A stretch of 64,000 nucleotides of DNA from Chrysophaeum taylorii (GCA_029834535.1 JAQMWT010000347.1:1-64000); one strand, 5' to 3'; positions 30,340 through 40,440 are shown, counted from the stretch's first letter. Numbers and translations are program-made. Notes: generated by a model from the sequence alone, not told the origin.

Positions 30340-32048
30340 TAGATGAACGTCTACATCATAAATGATGTCTTCTGCAAACATGAGCTGTTCGTTTAGACGA
30401 AGTAAACTACTGTTGTCCTCAGTAGATGTTGTTGACAGGATATCGGCTGATTGTAATAGAGTCTCAAATAACTTGCTGATATTCTGTTGTAACTGAGCCG
30501 TGGTATCATTATCTGTCACATGCTTCGTAAGTTCGCTACACTGCTCTCGCAGGGTGTTTAAGGTGTGATTTGCTCGATCTAATAATTTGCCTGTTAGATC
30601 GAGAGGACCTGTCAAAAGTGCGGGGGTAAATTGGGCGATCATGAGACTGTCCTGTAGTTTTCTTGGTGACATAAGAATCACCAGAACGGTAGTATGACAA
30701 ATCGCTGCGAGAGAAAGGCTGGCGAGCATCATTAGAGTTACGCAAGCGTCTAGCATTAAACGTGGAAGATGTACCAGGTTGAGACGAAGTGATGAAGGCG
30801 AGTGTGTTAGCAGTTTGAGTCAGACTTTTGTCTGCTAAATCCAGAGTGTTTGTAAGTAGTAACTTTGGCTTTGGTTGAGATGATAAACCTTCGACATAGG
30901 GTTGCCAAGAAACGGGGCGTTCTAAGCGTCTTTTGTTCGACCCATTTGATACTACATTGTATAGGTCTAATGCGCATTCTAAAATGTAGCTAGGGTTGGT
31001 AGGGTGACACAATCGTTCAGCTTCTGGCACAGGCCGAGATGAAGATCGGGTTTCATACATATAACACCAATCTACCCAACCACGATCGTAACGATTGTTG
31101 CTGGTATTATCGGCATAATGCCGATGTATCTCTTCATAAATTTTTATACAAAGAGTACCAAAGTCGAATTGAAGGTCAGTCTCTTCCTGCTTAAGTTGGT
31201 AAGAGATTTGCCTAAATGCCAGGACAGCTTCGATAATTACATGGACATACCAGTTAGGATTATAAACAGCAGAGTTAAATTGCTGTTTCAAATAGGACAC
31301 ATCAGTAGTCGTAACAGACTCGTAGTGACAGAAGGCGATGAGCATAATGGCTAGAGCCTTGTTGGGTAAATAACTTTTGTTATATACCTCATTGATGGCG
31401 GGCCAGGCCGCAAGTGCTGGTTTTCCAACACTTTCAAGATTGAAGTAAGTATGCAAGAATGTAGCATACGTGTTCTGATAAGTGTGCCAGTCAGCAGCAG
31501 TTAACGAAAACATAGTAACAGGGGCACGAACACGGGTGTCGAAAGCTAATGCCTTCGGGTGCGCGCGATTTAATATTCGTTCCTCTTCTAAGAAACGGGC
31601 ATTGCTTTCAGGACGTAATGCCTTGACTTCATAGTCGTAACAGACAGTAGCTAGCTGAGCTACTTCTGCATCAGGTAAGTGGGGGAAAGCTTCGTTGGTG
31701 AAATGCCATTCCTGATACTCAGGGGGGGAATTCATCAACAGCCAAACGGAGATCAGCAGCCCTATCGGTCTTCCATTCCAGGAAAACGCGATCGAGAATT
31801 TGATTCCGGAGGATCTCGTAGTCCTTGCATGACCGAGTATATGCTTCGTACGAGTCGTACTCGAGGAAGGCATCGGCATGACTGGACCGTAACAATTGCT
31901 TAATGTGCTTGATTTGCAAGGATACCTTGCGAGTCTGAAGCTGAAATCGATTTCCATCGTTAAGAAACTCAACTACAGGAGCTTCGAGCTTCAATATATC
32001 CGCACCTGTGATCGCCTTGGGTGCGGCTCGTGCTGCGTGTTCTGCCAT
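30340..32048 (-). pseudogene. copia-B gag
   Basis: Starts MAEHAARAAPKAI at 32048, directly comparable with copia-D gag. The first frame (32048-31719) ends at a G7 run (31721-31727); the next frame is meaningful from MNSPPEYQEWHF (about 31730) to 30536, and a third (from 30756) carries the C-terminus with helical Leu/Thr/Gln-rich heptads (HTLNTLREQCSELTKHV). Blocks shared with copia-D: KPALAAWPA, YESVTTTDV, NWYVHVIIEAVLAF. No zinc knuckle. It forms the particle. Confidence 0.8.
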
Positions 32049-32552
32049 AGCAGTTGACGGGAGCCTGTGGGTTCAGTCACGCAGTTGACACTGTCTAGAC
32101 ATTCTAAGGGGGTCTGTCTATCGGTGTCAATGTACACTCATCGTTTTCGATGGAAAGATGTATATTTGACGACTGTGCAAGCTGTGAGTCCAGAGTAGTG
32201 TCGCTAAGCGTAGTCACTCAGGAAGCTGGTTAGTTTTGGTGCTCTCAAGGAGCTTGTTAAGTGCATTGCCATGGAATGTACGAGTGGACGTACCCAAAAT
32301 ATTCCATAACATGTGTGCAAGAGTACAGGTTAGCCAACTACACACACATCAACATTGACATGACATTACGATACTATGACAGGTGCACACAAGGTTACAC
32401 GATCACGTGTGCAAAAAAGTATTATATACAGCCCAATGGTGATGGCGTTGTATTCACAAGTGTGTTTACATGTCGAGGCTGAGCCGGCGCGGTAACGGCC
32501 CAATACCCATAGGTTACGTGCACGTTTTAACACATGGTTTCTCAGGGACCCG
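32049..32552 (-). other. copia-B leader
   Basis: About 500 bp between primer-binding site and gag. Nothing coding recognised. Confidence 0.45.
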
Positions 32553-32567
32553 CCTGGGCCCATAACC
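32553..32567 (-). promoter_or_regulatory. copia-B primer-binding site, initiator tRNA-Met anticodon type
   Basis: Minus strand GGTTATGGGCCCAGG directly after the LTR end TCTGCA, complementary to the initiator tRNA-Met anticodon arm. Confidence 0.82.
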
Positions 32568-32969
32568 TGCAGAGCATTTAGCAAGCAGTGGTAACTAACT
32601 AACTAACTAACTTCAGACCTCTCCCGAGCATGGGAGCCAGGCCGGACCGACAGGAGCCAGTCCGGAATCAAGCAGTGGTAAGTCACCTGGGAAACCATCC
32701 CGTCTCATCATGAACGTCTGGAAGTATTTAATTCGGGGAATGAAAAGGTATGTTCCCTATATCCTCAGAACACGACAGGCGGCATCTAGAACTACACGAG
32801 GAAGGTAAAGTGTATAGCCCCACATACCTCGGGACGCGCTAGACCATGATGATGAGCGTAAGCACAAATCAGAGGACTATTTGATTTTGTAGAAAGGAAG
32901 AAGAAGGGTAAGGAAGAGATCACGCTCTCAACGGACGGATAAGGGTAAGAGGCAGCAGATTTCTCTGCA
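32568..32969 (-). repeat. copia-B 5' LTR with inserted retroposon scrap
   Basis: Minus strand TGCAGAGAAATCTGC... to ...TGCTCTGCA. Homologous to 20158-20455. It contains retroposon fragment S5 at 32595-32669. Confidence 0.88.
32595..32669 (-). mobile_element. TTAG-tailed short retroposon, copy S5 (75-bp 5'-truncated)
   Basis: Tail (CTAA)4 followed by the 3' hairpin block only. Perfect 12-bp duplication AAGCAGTGGTAA at 32583-32594 and 32670-32681. The other LTR of copia-B (20173) has the single-copy empty site. This shows target-primed retroposition with 5' truncation after copia-B had inserted. Confidence 0.93.
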
Positions 32970-32975
32970 GCCTTC

Positions 32976-34906
32976 ATGCATGATTATTGCGAACTCGGAC
33001 ACCTCTTTCTAAGTCAAAGTGATCCGAATCAAGATATTCTCCGAGAAGTCATGGACTATGACTTGCAGCACATCGATCATGTCGTAATACAGCTCGTGGC
33101 TGCTGAAGATATTGTCTATGAGCCTGCGAAGATTGTCGACCTCAAAGGACTCGGCGAAGAAGATAAGTTAAAGCATATCGCTTCGATTCGCAAAGAAATA
33201 GAAGGATTGTGCTCCAATGGTGTCTTTGAGCTTGAACCTTTACCGCCAGATCGTTCGTATATCTCGTGCTGAAGATCAAGTATTTTGCTGACGGCACCCC
33301 AGACCGCTATAAAGCTCGTATAGTTGCCCGAGGTTTCTTGGCACGTGTAGGCATTGACTCTTATGCCACATCCTCACCAACCGCAATGCTCGCCACCAAT
33401 CGCTTATTGCTCGCCATCGCTGTGAAGCACAAGCTCCGGGTCGCGCACGCGGACATTCCCCAGGCATTCATCCAATCGGCACTCGATCGCCCGGTATGGA
33501 TTGACTTACCTCGATGAATACGTGTCTCGCAAAACCTTATCCAGCAGATACAGAAGAACCACCCAGAGTCCAAGCTCGCCCCCCGACTCGTCAAGGCTCT
33601 CTATGGTCTCAAACAGTTAGCTTTGTTGTGGAACATTAAGCTCGACTCGTTTCTTCGACAACATGAGTTCGAACGCTCACAAGTCGACACTTGCCTCTAT
33701 ATCATTTGGGATCGATCTATCAACAGATGGGTTCTACTATCCGTCTCAGTCGACGACCTATTGATCACTGGTACCAACACTGCCAAAATTACATCTCTTC
33801 GCACCGCTCAGGAGAACGAATATGGCAAAGGTACGTGGCATGATAGCACCAGGCCCTTCCTCGGTATCGATGTACACTACAATGTCTCCGCTCGTCACCT
33901 CACTATGAATGTAGCAGCGAAGATCACCAAGATGCTCGCCGAGCATGAGCTCAACCTCCTTACTATGGACGTCCCCTACTCGGACATTCTCATTCAAAAA
34001 CCTTCTGCTAAGATTCTCTCTGACTTGGCTCCTACTTTAGAAATATTACGCAAAAATTTTCCTCACTACTGTGGCACTAGTATTTACTTGTCTGTCACAT
34101 GTCGCCCAGATATTACTACTTTGTGCAACAAATGCTGCAAGGGTATGCACAACCCTGAGCAGACCCACCTTCTGCACTTATATGTTTTACTTCGCTATTT
34201 GAAGGGTACTCCGAATGATTCTCTCGACTATTCATCCGACAGCCCCTCTATTACGCCCTTTATTCAGCATCTGATCAGCACCTATTCTGAACTGCATCAT
34301 CTTCGTTCGCCCATTATTTGTTTTACTGATGCCAGTTTCGCTGACCGTTCTGACCCTCGCTTAAGATCTCATTCTGGTGCATGTATTTTCGTTTTTGGCA
34401 TTCTCGTATCCTGGTCTAGCAAACGCCAAACTCTTACAGCCAAAAGCACCATGGAAGCTGAACTCATCGCCGCCAGCGCAGCCGCCGATGAATGTCAGTG
34501 GTTCCACAAACTCTTCTCCTCTCACCCTTATTTGTTTTCACGTGATCAAGCTTACGCTATTCCCCTGCTTATTGATAACGCTAGCGCATTACGTGTCGCT
34601 ATCCACCCTAAAGTCAGTGCTCCCTCTCGTCATATCAACTTACGAGAATTTCGCATTCGTGACTACCAAGCCAACTTGGTCATTCGTCCTCTCTGGTGTC
34701 CTACTCACTACCAGGTCGCTGATCACTTTTCCAAGCTTCTTCCACGCAATTTATTCCACAAGTTCAAAAACGCCCATGGTGTTCACTCTACATCTTCTTC
34801 ACCACCATCTCATCAAGTTACTCTTTCTGCTACTCTTCCACCGTACGACTCCGTCCAGAACACTCTCTATGTTCTTGTCGATGGCTACGCTCCCTGCTTA
34901 GTTTGA
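32976..34906 (+). pseudogene. copia-A reverse transcriptase and RNase H
   Basis: Three frames. 32976-33272 ends GVFELEPLPPDRSYIS; 33266-33517 gives YFADGTPDRYKARIVARGFL, SPTAMLATNRLLLAIA and HADIPQAFIQSALDRP (first Asp). After a short frame break, 33623-34906 (427 residues) gives the palm VLLSVSVDDLLITGTN (YVDD box intact), then YLSVTCRPDITTLCNK, LLRYLKGTP, and RNase H: CFTDASFADR, STMEAELIAASAAADECQW, LLIDNASALRVA and CPTHYQVADHFSKLLPR. It runs straight into the 3' LTR, as expected. Only two breaks. Confidence 0.9.
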
Positions 34907-34943
34907 TCCGGATTTCGCTCACCGAGTTCAATCTGTGAGGGCG

Positions 34944-35139
34944 TAGAGATAGAAAATTTGAATTAGGGTTAGTACCCCCTATTCTAGGGTTAGTTCCCTT
35001 AACTTTAGCACCTTTTGATTTAAGAAAACGCTGTGTTATTCACACCGGCTGTCCTCGTTTTAGGAGACAGATTCGAGGGCAGACTACCACTGCCCATCGC
35101 TCTGCTGAAGGGTAACACAGTTGAAATAACTGTTCTCTA
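34944..35139 (+). repeat. copia-A 3' LTR
   Basis: TAGAGATAGAAAATTTG to ACTGTTCTCTA, paired with 10874-11071. GTGAGGGCG just upstream is a candidate polypurine tract. Followed by target duplication CTAAG (35140-35144). Confidence 0.88.
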
Positions 35140-35148
35140 CTAAGACAA

Positions 35149-35407
35149 TGAGATCGTCTGGTGCTGCCATCCGACCTTGGGAGCAATCAATCTTGCGTGC
35201 CGTAAGGTCCAGAGTCTCGTGTTTGTTTGACAGAAGCTCTGTTCCTCGTCGTCAGTGTGAAAGCTTCACCGGGACTTATCGTCGCTGGGAAGTGAGGAAT
35301 GTATTCCCCACTCGTGTAGTACCACGTGACATGCGGAGTGGGCTAGTCACACCTAAGACCGCACGCGGACTCTACCTTACACCCGGAGAGTGTCAAATCT
35401 CTCCACA
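35149..35407 (+). repeat. LTR of copia-D type, inverted relative to 10451-10709
   Basis: Plus strand TGAGATCGTCTGG... to ...AAATCTCTCCACA; reverse complement of the copia-D LTR with roughly 80 percent identity by eye. No initiator tRNA-Met type site follows it, so it may be a solo or 3' LTR. Confidence 0.7.
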
Positions 35408-36009
35408 ATATTAGCATTCTGTTGGTCACCCTCTTTAAGGTTTGTGGGCTGCTGAACCGTCCGACCTTTGCCTTAAACGACCAACATGACTTCACCCACA
35501 GAATTACTGACAACCACCTTAAAAAACTTCGCCAAGAGTTGAATCAAGCTCTTCGGCGCCCTTCCCTTTAACTGGAATTCGACACTCTACATGACCCTTT
35601 CGTCTCGCCACATTTTGTCGAAGATCGCTTCGATGAATTACAACCTGGAGATCTTATTCCCCAAGTATTGGATCGTCTTCTTGCGCTCGCCTATCGCTTT
35701 GTACCTCAGCATTGTTGTGCTAAGGGCACAGGTTTGACAAATGACTCACCAATTGATGGTGAGGAGTTCAAGCCATCAACGAGACTGAAGAGATCAATAT
35801 AGGACAACTTGAAACCAAGCATTCTTTGCTTTCTCCATTCATGCATAGAACGTGAAGTTCTCTTGTCAAGAGTATCAGAGGGGGTGTAACCTCTTTGACT
35901 CAGCCCAAGTCCCCACCTAAGACCACTCTGCTGCTTTCTCTTGAGCAACCAAGATCACCTTCCTCCTTCTCGCGCATTGGTCCCCTTGATTTCTCGGGGG
36001 GGGGGGGGG
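35408..36009 (+). pseudogene. Retroelement coding remnant before a B-type LTR
   Basis: About 35487-35745 reads as coding (HLKKLRQELNQALRRPS, then after one stop DTLHDPFVSPHFVEDRFDEL) without a recognisable domain. The stretch ends in a G13-14 run immediately before a B-type LTR start, an extreme polypurine tract, so it is probably the 3' end of another plus-strand copia element. Confidence 0.4.
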
Positions 36010-36126
36010 TGCAGAGAAATTTGCAGACTCCTGCTCTTTCCCCGTCCGTTGAGAGCACGATCTCTTCCTCACCCTTATTATTCCCTTTCCACCAAATCTA
36101 TAATCCTCTGATTTGTGCTCACGCTC
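36010..36126 (+). repeat. Truncated copia-B-type LTR
   Basis: TGCAGAGAAATTTGCAG... matches the first ~115 bases of the copia-B LTR (reverse complement of 32969-32855), including CGTCCGTTGAGAGC and CCTCTGATTTGTGCT. It breaks off at 36126. Confidence 0.8.
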
Positions 36127-36343
36127 ACTTCAAGGAAGTGGGATCATCCACTTGTTGATGTGGCTGATCTGGTTGGGGTGGAGCGGTTGCTTCCATTTGG
36201 TTTCATATGATGGCGTTAGTAGAGAATAAGAGGGGAGTAGGGAGGGTAAAGGGTAAGGGCCAAGGTTGATATCACTGAACACCCCCTCGAACGATACTTC
36301 GGTGCTCGGGGTAAGCATGAAGGTCGTTCGTACGTGTCATGAC
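36127..36343. repeat. Dispersed repeat piece, no gene
   Basis: 36128-36193 resembles 59685-59742 (both GGAAG.GG.ATC.TCCAC, then TGTGG.TGATC and GTGGAGCG.T). Otherwise nothing recognised. Confidence 0.4.
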
Positions 36344-37330
36344 TCAGTCAAGACGGACGATGGGAGACGTAAAGGTGAGGGGCGGTGGAATCGTTCCACA
36401 AGACAGCGATGCATGTGAACTGAGCTGTGAGCGCGGTTCACGTTGATTTCCTTGACTACTAAGCAGGAGGCACGGTAACATCAGGTGATCTTGTTGTTGT
36501 TGACGTGCCATGAAGTGATGAAGAATGATTGAGGGCGCAGGTTTGTCCAGATCAACCAGTGCAGTGGCCTGGGGTGCCCACTGTGAAGTGGTGGGTTGGT
36601 AGTGTCCGTATGACCTTGCTTGGGACTTGCAGATGGTCTTGGAGTGATGCAAGTAGTCCAGAGTCTTTAGCGCGGGAATGCAAATTGCATGCTTCAGCGT
36701 CCGACTTAAAATGTTCACAAGCGTACGAACAGCAGTTGAAGTTGCGATGCACGTGCTTTGTGAGATCGTCGTATTGTTCAAGGCAGAGAGCATGCGTATC
36801 TCTCACCCCCTGGTGTGTGGTTTGCATTGCACCTGATTCTTAAGGTGAGCTGTATGCATGTCGTGTACAGGGACAAGGTAGTCGTGTTTCAATTCGACTG
36901 TGTAATCGCTTGTAGACTCGTTGTAGGTGAACTTGGTGGTGAGAATGTCACGCGATACCATATCTGTGTGCAGGGTGAGTAAGGCGTTCATCACGGCTTC
37001 AGCGTCTGTAGAGCCAGAGACTGTAGTTGTACGATGACAAGTGTCCTCATAGGTCAAGTGGTCATGCTGGTGAAAGTCGGTGGGTTCCAGTTGTCCGCGT
37101 ATGAAGTTTGTTTGCTGCGCCTGTGTGTATGCAGGGACGACAGGTGTCAAAGGTTGTGTTGACATCCTGATCTCGTTGGCGGTGAGGTCAGTCTTGAAGA
37201 GCTGTTTCTCACGGGTGTTGCACAGGTCAGCTGTTGTGCCTTCAAGTGGCAAGAACGGACATGCTTGGAGTAGGCGGATGCGCGTGGGGCTGCGGCGCGG
37301 CTTTGGCGTAGGCAACGTCTGCGCGATCAT
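36344..37330 (-). CDS. Unrecognised frames, possibly gag-like
   Basis: Two minus-strand frames (37330-36803, 36793-36344). The first has ordinary composition with KHDYLVPVHDMHTAHLKNQV; the overlapping frame 36827-36552 has a Cys/His patch (FNCCSYACEHFKSDAEACNLH). No family recognised. Their place behind the Arg/Thr-repeat protein and among retroelement scraps suggests element origin. Confidence 0.3.
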
Positions 37331-38195
37331 TGGAGGAATCGGCGGTACACGTAGCGAGAAGTGAGTCTTGTGAATTACTTGTGTGTGACGATGATGCAGG
37401 CTTCACCCCCTCGAGTCGAATCTCTTGGGAGAGGGGCGACTCGCGCGTGGTGGCGACAGCAGAGTTGATGCTGGTGTCGGGCCACACGGGTGTGGAGACC
37501 AGGTGAGTGAGGGCCGGATGGGCGCTGGAGATGGTGTCCGGCGTGTCGGTTTCACCCGGGGCTGGTTCGTCGAGATCAAGACCGCCGGCTTCGTCGGGAG
37601 GAAGGAGACCGGTCGAGTCATACGGGCGTTGCTCAGCAAGAAGAGGCGACTGGGGAGGTTGCGAGGCTTGCGGGATCAACGTATTGCGCGGCAGTGCAGT
37701 GATGCTGGGTTGACAATCACTGTGGGGTGCCGTTTGGGTGTACGAGTCGGACGGGTCGTGGCCGTGAACGTGGCCGTCGGACCGAATGCGTGGGTCGAGA
37801 CTTGGATAGTCCGCGGTGGACCGAGTGCGGGGTGACGGTTGATACGCGTGGAGACGATGGGCGTTCTTAACGGGCGGAGCACGAGCCGGTGCTGGGCATG
37901 TACGGGTGGTGGGTTCCGAGTCGGATCGGACACGCGTGTCGCGAGTATCGATGTCCTCGTCGGGTCGAGTACGCGGGTCTATGTGCGTGGGGAATTCGAG
38001 GCAGATAGGGCGTTGAACTTCCTTGGCGAGTCGGGTACGTGGGTCGATGTTGGCAAGTCTGGTACGCGAGTCGATGTTCGCGTGTAGGTTGAGGCTGTGA
38101 ACCTCCTCGTCTTCCTTGTCTGACCGATGACACGGGTAAAGGGTCTGAGGGACTTCGTTGTCGGACCGAGTACGTGAGTCGAAGGTCGAGGTCAT
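37242..38195 (-). CDS. Repeat protein with DxRTRxD motif
   Basis: 317 residues; the N-terminal 160 residues repeat a short motif of the type (I/F)D(S/P)RTR(S/L/P)(D/A) at irregular spacing (FDSRTRSD, IDSRTRLA, IDPRTRLA, IDPRTRPD, LDPRIRSD). The matching DNA word CGAGTACGTGGGTCG recurs on the plus strand beyond the frame up to about 38300. The C-terminal half is Pro/Ser/Thr-rich. Likely disordered; no function assigned. Confidence 0.35.
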   Translation of the reverse strand: MTSTFDSRTRSDNEVPQTLYPCHRSDKEDEEVHSLNLHANIDSRTRLANIDPRTRLAKEVQRPICLEFPTHIDPRTRPDEDIDTRDTRVRSDSEPTTRTCPAPARAPPVKNAHRLHAYQPSPRTRSTADYPSLDPRIRSDGHVHGHDPSDSYTQTAPHSDCQPSITALPRNTLIPQASQPPQSPLLAEQRPYDSTGLLPPDEAGGLDLDEPAPGETDTPDTISSAHPALTHLVSTPVWPDTSINSAVATTRESPLSQEIRLEGVKPASSSHTSNSQDSLLATCTADSSNDRADVAYAKAAPQPHAHPPTPSMSVLAT

Positions 38196-38502
38196 TGGGG
38201 CGAGATGTATGGCTTCCCCGTAGGACCGAGTACGTGTGGTGAGGGTCGGAGGATCGTTAGAAAGACGGTTTGCTTCCCCGTCGAACCGATCACGGGAGTC
38301 GGTCGGGTCGAGTCCGTGCGTTGTGGCAGGGCGCGAGTGACGGTGGTGCCGGGTGGCGCGGGGTTGCGTGCGCGAACGTACCGAGGGGGCGAGTATTCAC
38401 CTCCAGCTTGTAGAACACATCACCTTAAAACTAGACCCTACCTCTCTCTCTCCTCGGTGCCACGTCAGACGGAACACCCTGCCCATAAAGAAACTTGTAT
38501 AT
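38196..38502. other. No gene seen
   Basis: Continuation of the CGAGTACGTGxGTCG-type word repeats to about 38300, then unremarkable sequence. The plus-strand frame 38353-39180 overlapping the next gene reads as a shadow. Confidence 0.4.
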
Positions 38503-39633
38503 TCAAGCCGGGCTCTGGGACTCATCGTTTGCGCCCGGCGGCGAGGGGTGAAGATCGAAGGCCTTAATCATCGCGTGCCGGAGGGTGCCCTCGCGAACGT
38601 CGCCTCCTGCGAAGCGAAGCTTGGAGCGACCTTTGTAATTGATCGGCTTGAGGTAAGCATCCATCATCGTCATGCCATTCATTTCGAAGATCTTTGCGTA
38701 GGTGAGCTCGCTCTTCAGCCGCTCGAAGACTCGCTTCACCTCGGTGGCCTCCTGCGCCTTTTCCTCGTCCGTTTTTTCGGGTGCCGGCCACGTGAAGCTG
38801 TGAAAGCGCCCGTCATACATTTCGAGCATGCGCGGGATCGAGGCGAAGCCGATACCAAACTTGTCCACGAACTGCTGCGGGTCCGCCTTGCCGGCCTTGT
38901 AGTCTTTGATGATGTAACGAAAGATGGTTCGAATCCGCTCGGCGCCGGCCTTGAGCGTGCCCTCGAAGGCCGGACTTCGAATTCGATCAAGGTCCTGGAG
39001 GATCTCGGGCTTGTGGGGCTTGCGCTTGGAGCCGAGGACCTCGCGCAGTCGTTGCTTGGCCGACCAGCGCGGGATCACAAGGTTGCTCGCGCGCTTGATC
39101 ATCGATGGCGCGATTACGGCGTTTTCAGGCAAAAGCGCCTCGAAGATAGAGTTGAGATGCTCGATGAAGGCGCCATATAATTCCTTGCAAAGCCAGCCGT
39201 GGAATCGCAGAATCTCTTTGCGGTCTTCTTTCCAGTAGAGCATCGCCAAGACGTGGGAAAGCAACCACGGTACGAGCTTGGCTTGTCGCCACGTTTTCTC
39301 GTTTGTGTAGTAGGTAAAAAGCAAAATGAAGTGTGGGAGACGTTGATGAAGCGGCAGCGCGTCGCCTTCGACATACTCGCGGAATGGCACCACCAATAAT
39401 TCTAGCTCGACGTAAAAGAAGGAGAAGGCATTCTTGTACGACGGGCTTTCTTTGCAGAACCAGTCGAGGGCCGTCTGAACATCAACATCATCGCAGTCAA
39501 CGTGGAATTCGCGGTACAGCTCCATGACATCTTTGTCAACGCCCGGTCGCGCATCCACGGCACTCTCCCGCATGGCATCAAATACGTGGATCATGCGCGA
39601 GCTGTTGATCTTCAGCTGCTCGCTTTTCTTCAA
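38503..39633 (-). CDS. Large unrecognised gene, C-terminal segment
   Basis: 376 residues with normal globular composition: TALDWFCKESPSYKNAFSFF, LPHFILLFTYYTNEKTW, LLSHVLAMLYWKEDRKEIL, LYGAFIEHLNSIFEALLPEN, then basic and coiled parts. It continues a minus-strand gene that begins near 42753. The layout (long, acidic and coiled start; a conserved D-N-containing block in the middle; a helical block with H and E here) reminds me of large DDE-type transposase-like proteins such as DUF6589 members, but no residue pattern is decisive. Frame complete to its stop. Confidence 0.5.
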   Translation of the reverse strand: MKKSEQLKINSSRMIHVFDAMRESAVDARPGVDKDVMELYREFHVDCDDVDVQTALDWFCKESPSYKNAFSFFYVELELLVVPFREYVEGDALPLHQRLPHFILLFTYYTNEKTWRQAKLVPWLLSHVLAMLYWKEDRKEILRFHGWLCKELYGAFIEHLNSIFEALLPENAVIAPSMIKRASNLVIPRWSAKQRLREVLGSKRKPHKPEILQDLDRIRSPAFEGTLKAGAERIRTIFRYIIKDYKAGKADPQQFVDKFGIGFASIPRMLEMYDGRFHSFTWPAPEKTDEEKAQEATEVKRVFERLKSELTYAKIFEMNGMTMMDAYLKPINYKGRSKLRFAGGDVREGTLRHAMIKAFDLHPSPPGANDESQSPA

Positions 39634-39702
39634 CCCACCGAGCCTCGGAACGTCGGTCGATTTGAGCCACCGCTGCGCCCCCTCGGACTTGAGGCGCTCG
39701 TC

Positions 39703-40278
39703 CTAGATGTCAGCGGCCTCACGCTGGTTGGTGTCCGGCGTCTCTTTCGAGCTCTTTTCATTGCCGGCCTCGCCGTCCCCCTCACCGTCACTTTCATCGC
39801 CATCATCCGTAGCTTCGAACCACATGTCCTCGACGTCGCCGGTGGTCAACTCCGCACCCGCTCCGGCGCCGGCGCCGGCGCCGCCACCCCGGCCGTCGAC
39901 CTCGAACGGGTTGCCAACAAGATGCACTTCTCCCTCTTCGTCTTTGCCGTTCTCCCCGCCCTCTTCCTGGCCCTCCTCCTCGCCCTCTTCCGCGTTGAGG
40001 CGCTGGGTTGCTGCTTCTAGGTGCCCGGCTTGGTGGTGGTGATTAGCCGAAGCACGGAATTTTGCGGCGGTCTTCTTCATGGCGTTGGCGCGGTAGTTCA
40101 GGGTTTCAACGAGGAAGGGGCAGATGTAGTTGACGAAGTTGTGGGGGTCGGTCAATCTAAGCTTCTGCCCGTGGAGGCTAATGTGGAACACCGCGAGCCC
40201 GAGAATGATGTTGCGGACGCGCTCCGGATCGTCCTTGTTTAACTTTTGGAAGTTGAGATAGGGCACGGTGTCGACCAA
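39703..40278 (-). CDS. Large unrecognised gene, third segment
   Basis: 191 residues: DTVPYLNFQKLNKDDPERVR, LAVFHISLHGQKLRL, DPHNFVNYICPFLVETLNYR, then a Glu/Gly-rich acidic tail encoded by GC-rich repeats and a stop at 39703. The next segment starts 70 bp later. It could be separated by a frameshift or be a real C-terminus. Upstream in the gene lies retroposon S6. Confidence 0.5.
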   Translation of the reverse strand: MVDTVPYLNFQKLNKDDPERVRNIILGLAVFHISLHGQKLRLTDPHNFVNYICPFLVETLNYRANAMKKTAAKFRASANHHHQAGHLEAATQRLNAEEGEEEGQEEGGENGKDEEGEVHLVGNPFEVDGRGGGAGAGAGAGAELTTGDVEDMWFEATDDGDESDGEGDGEAGNEKSSKETPDTNQREAADI

Positions 40279-40440
40279 GACAAAGTAGTCGCGGTTCTCG
40301 GGGAATAATACGCTCGAAGAACGGGATATTTTTGTCGCGAAGGTGGTCAGGTCGGGGCGATTTGCACCCAGGAAGCGACGTCAGCACGACACCCTTGGTG
40401 ACCGAGCCGTAGCCAGGCGAGCCGCTGCGTGAATCTCTTC

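Larger units (their letters stand above)
20158..32969 (-). mobile_element. copia-B: Ty1/copia element with DNMT and repeated cleavage-site motifs
   Basis: Complete minus-strand element nested in copia-A. LTRs are at 32969-32568 and 20455-20158, starting TGCAGAG and ending CTCTGCA. The primer-binding site (32567-32553) is of initiator tRNA-Met type. Order on the minus strand: leader, gag (32048-30340), protease (about 29870), DNMT (about 29232-27090), integrase (about 26900-25480), RT (about 24770-23550), RNase H (about 23340-22960), then about 2.5 kb with no recognised domain before the 3' LTR. Three TTAG-tailed retroposons are inserted (32595, 27769, 21495). Length without them is about 12 kb, large for copia. 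Many frameshifts; this copy is inactive. Confidence 0.88.
10874..35139 (+). mobile_element. copia-A: Ty1/copia element with DNMT, nested by copia-B and others
   Basis: Bounded by 198- and 196-bp LTRs (10874-11071, 34944-35139) with inverted ends TAGAGA/TCTCTA and flanked by a perfect 5-bp duplication CTAAG (10869-10873, 35140-35144), so the whole span is one insertion plus later insertions into it. Order: gag, protease, DNMT, integrase, RT, RNase H (copia order). Secondary insertions: retroposons at 11690-12050 and 14464-14801, a GC-rich block about 18660-19810, and all of copia-B at 20158-32969. Without them the element is roughly 9.5 kb. Tandem duplications of 114 bp (12086 and 12200) and 60 bp (14143 and 14203) add to decay. 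Confidence 0.88.

Noticed and set aside
38353-39180. 275-residue plus-strand frame
   Set aside because: Opposite the better minus-strand frame 38503-39633; reads as reverse-complement noise.
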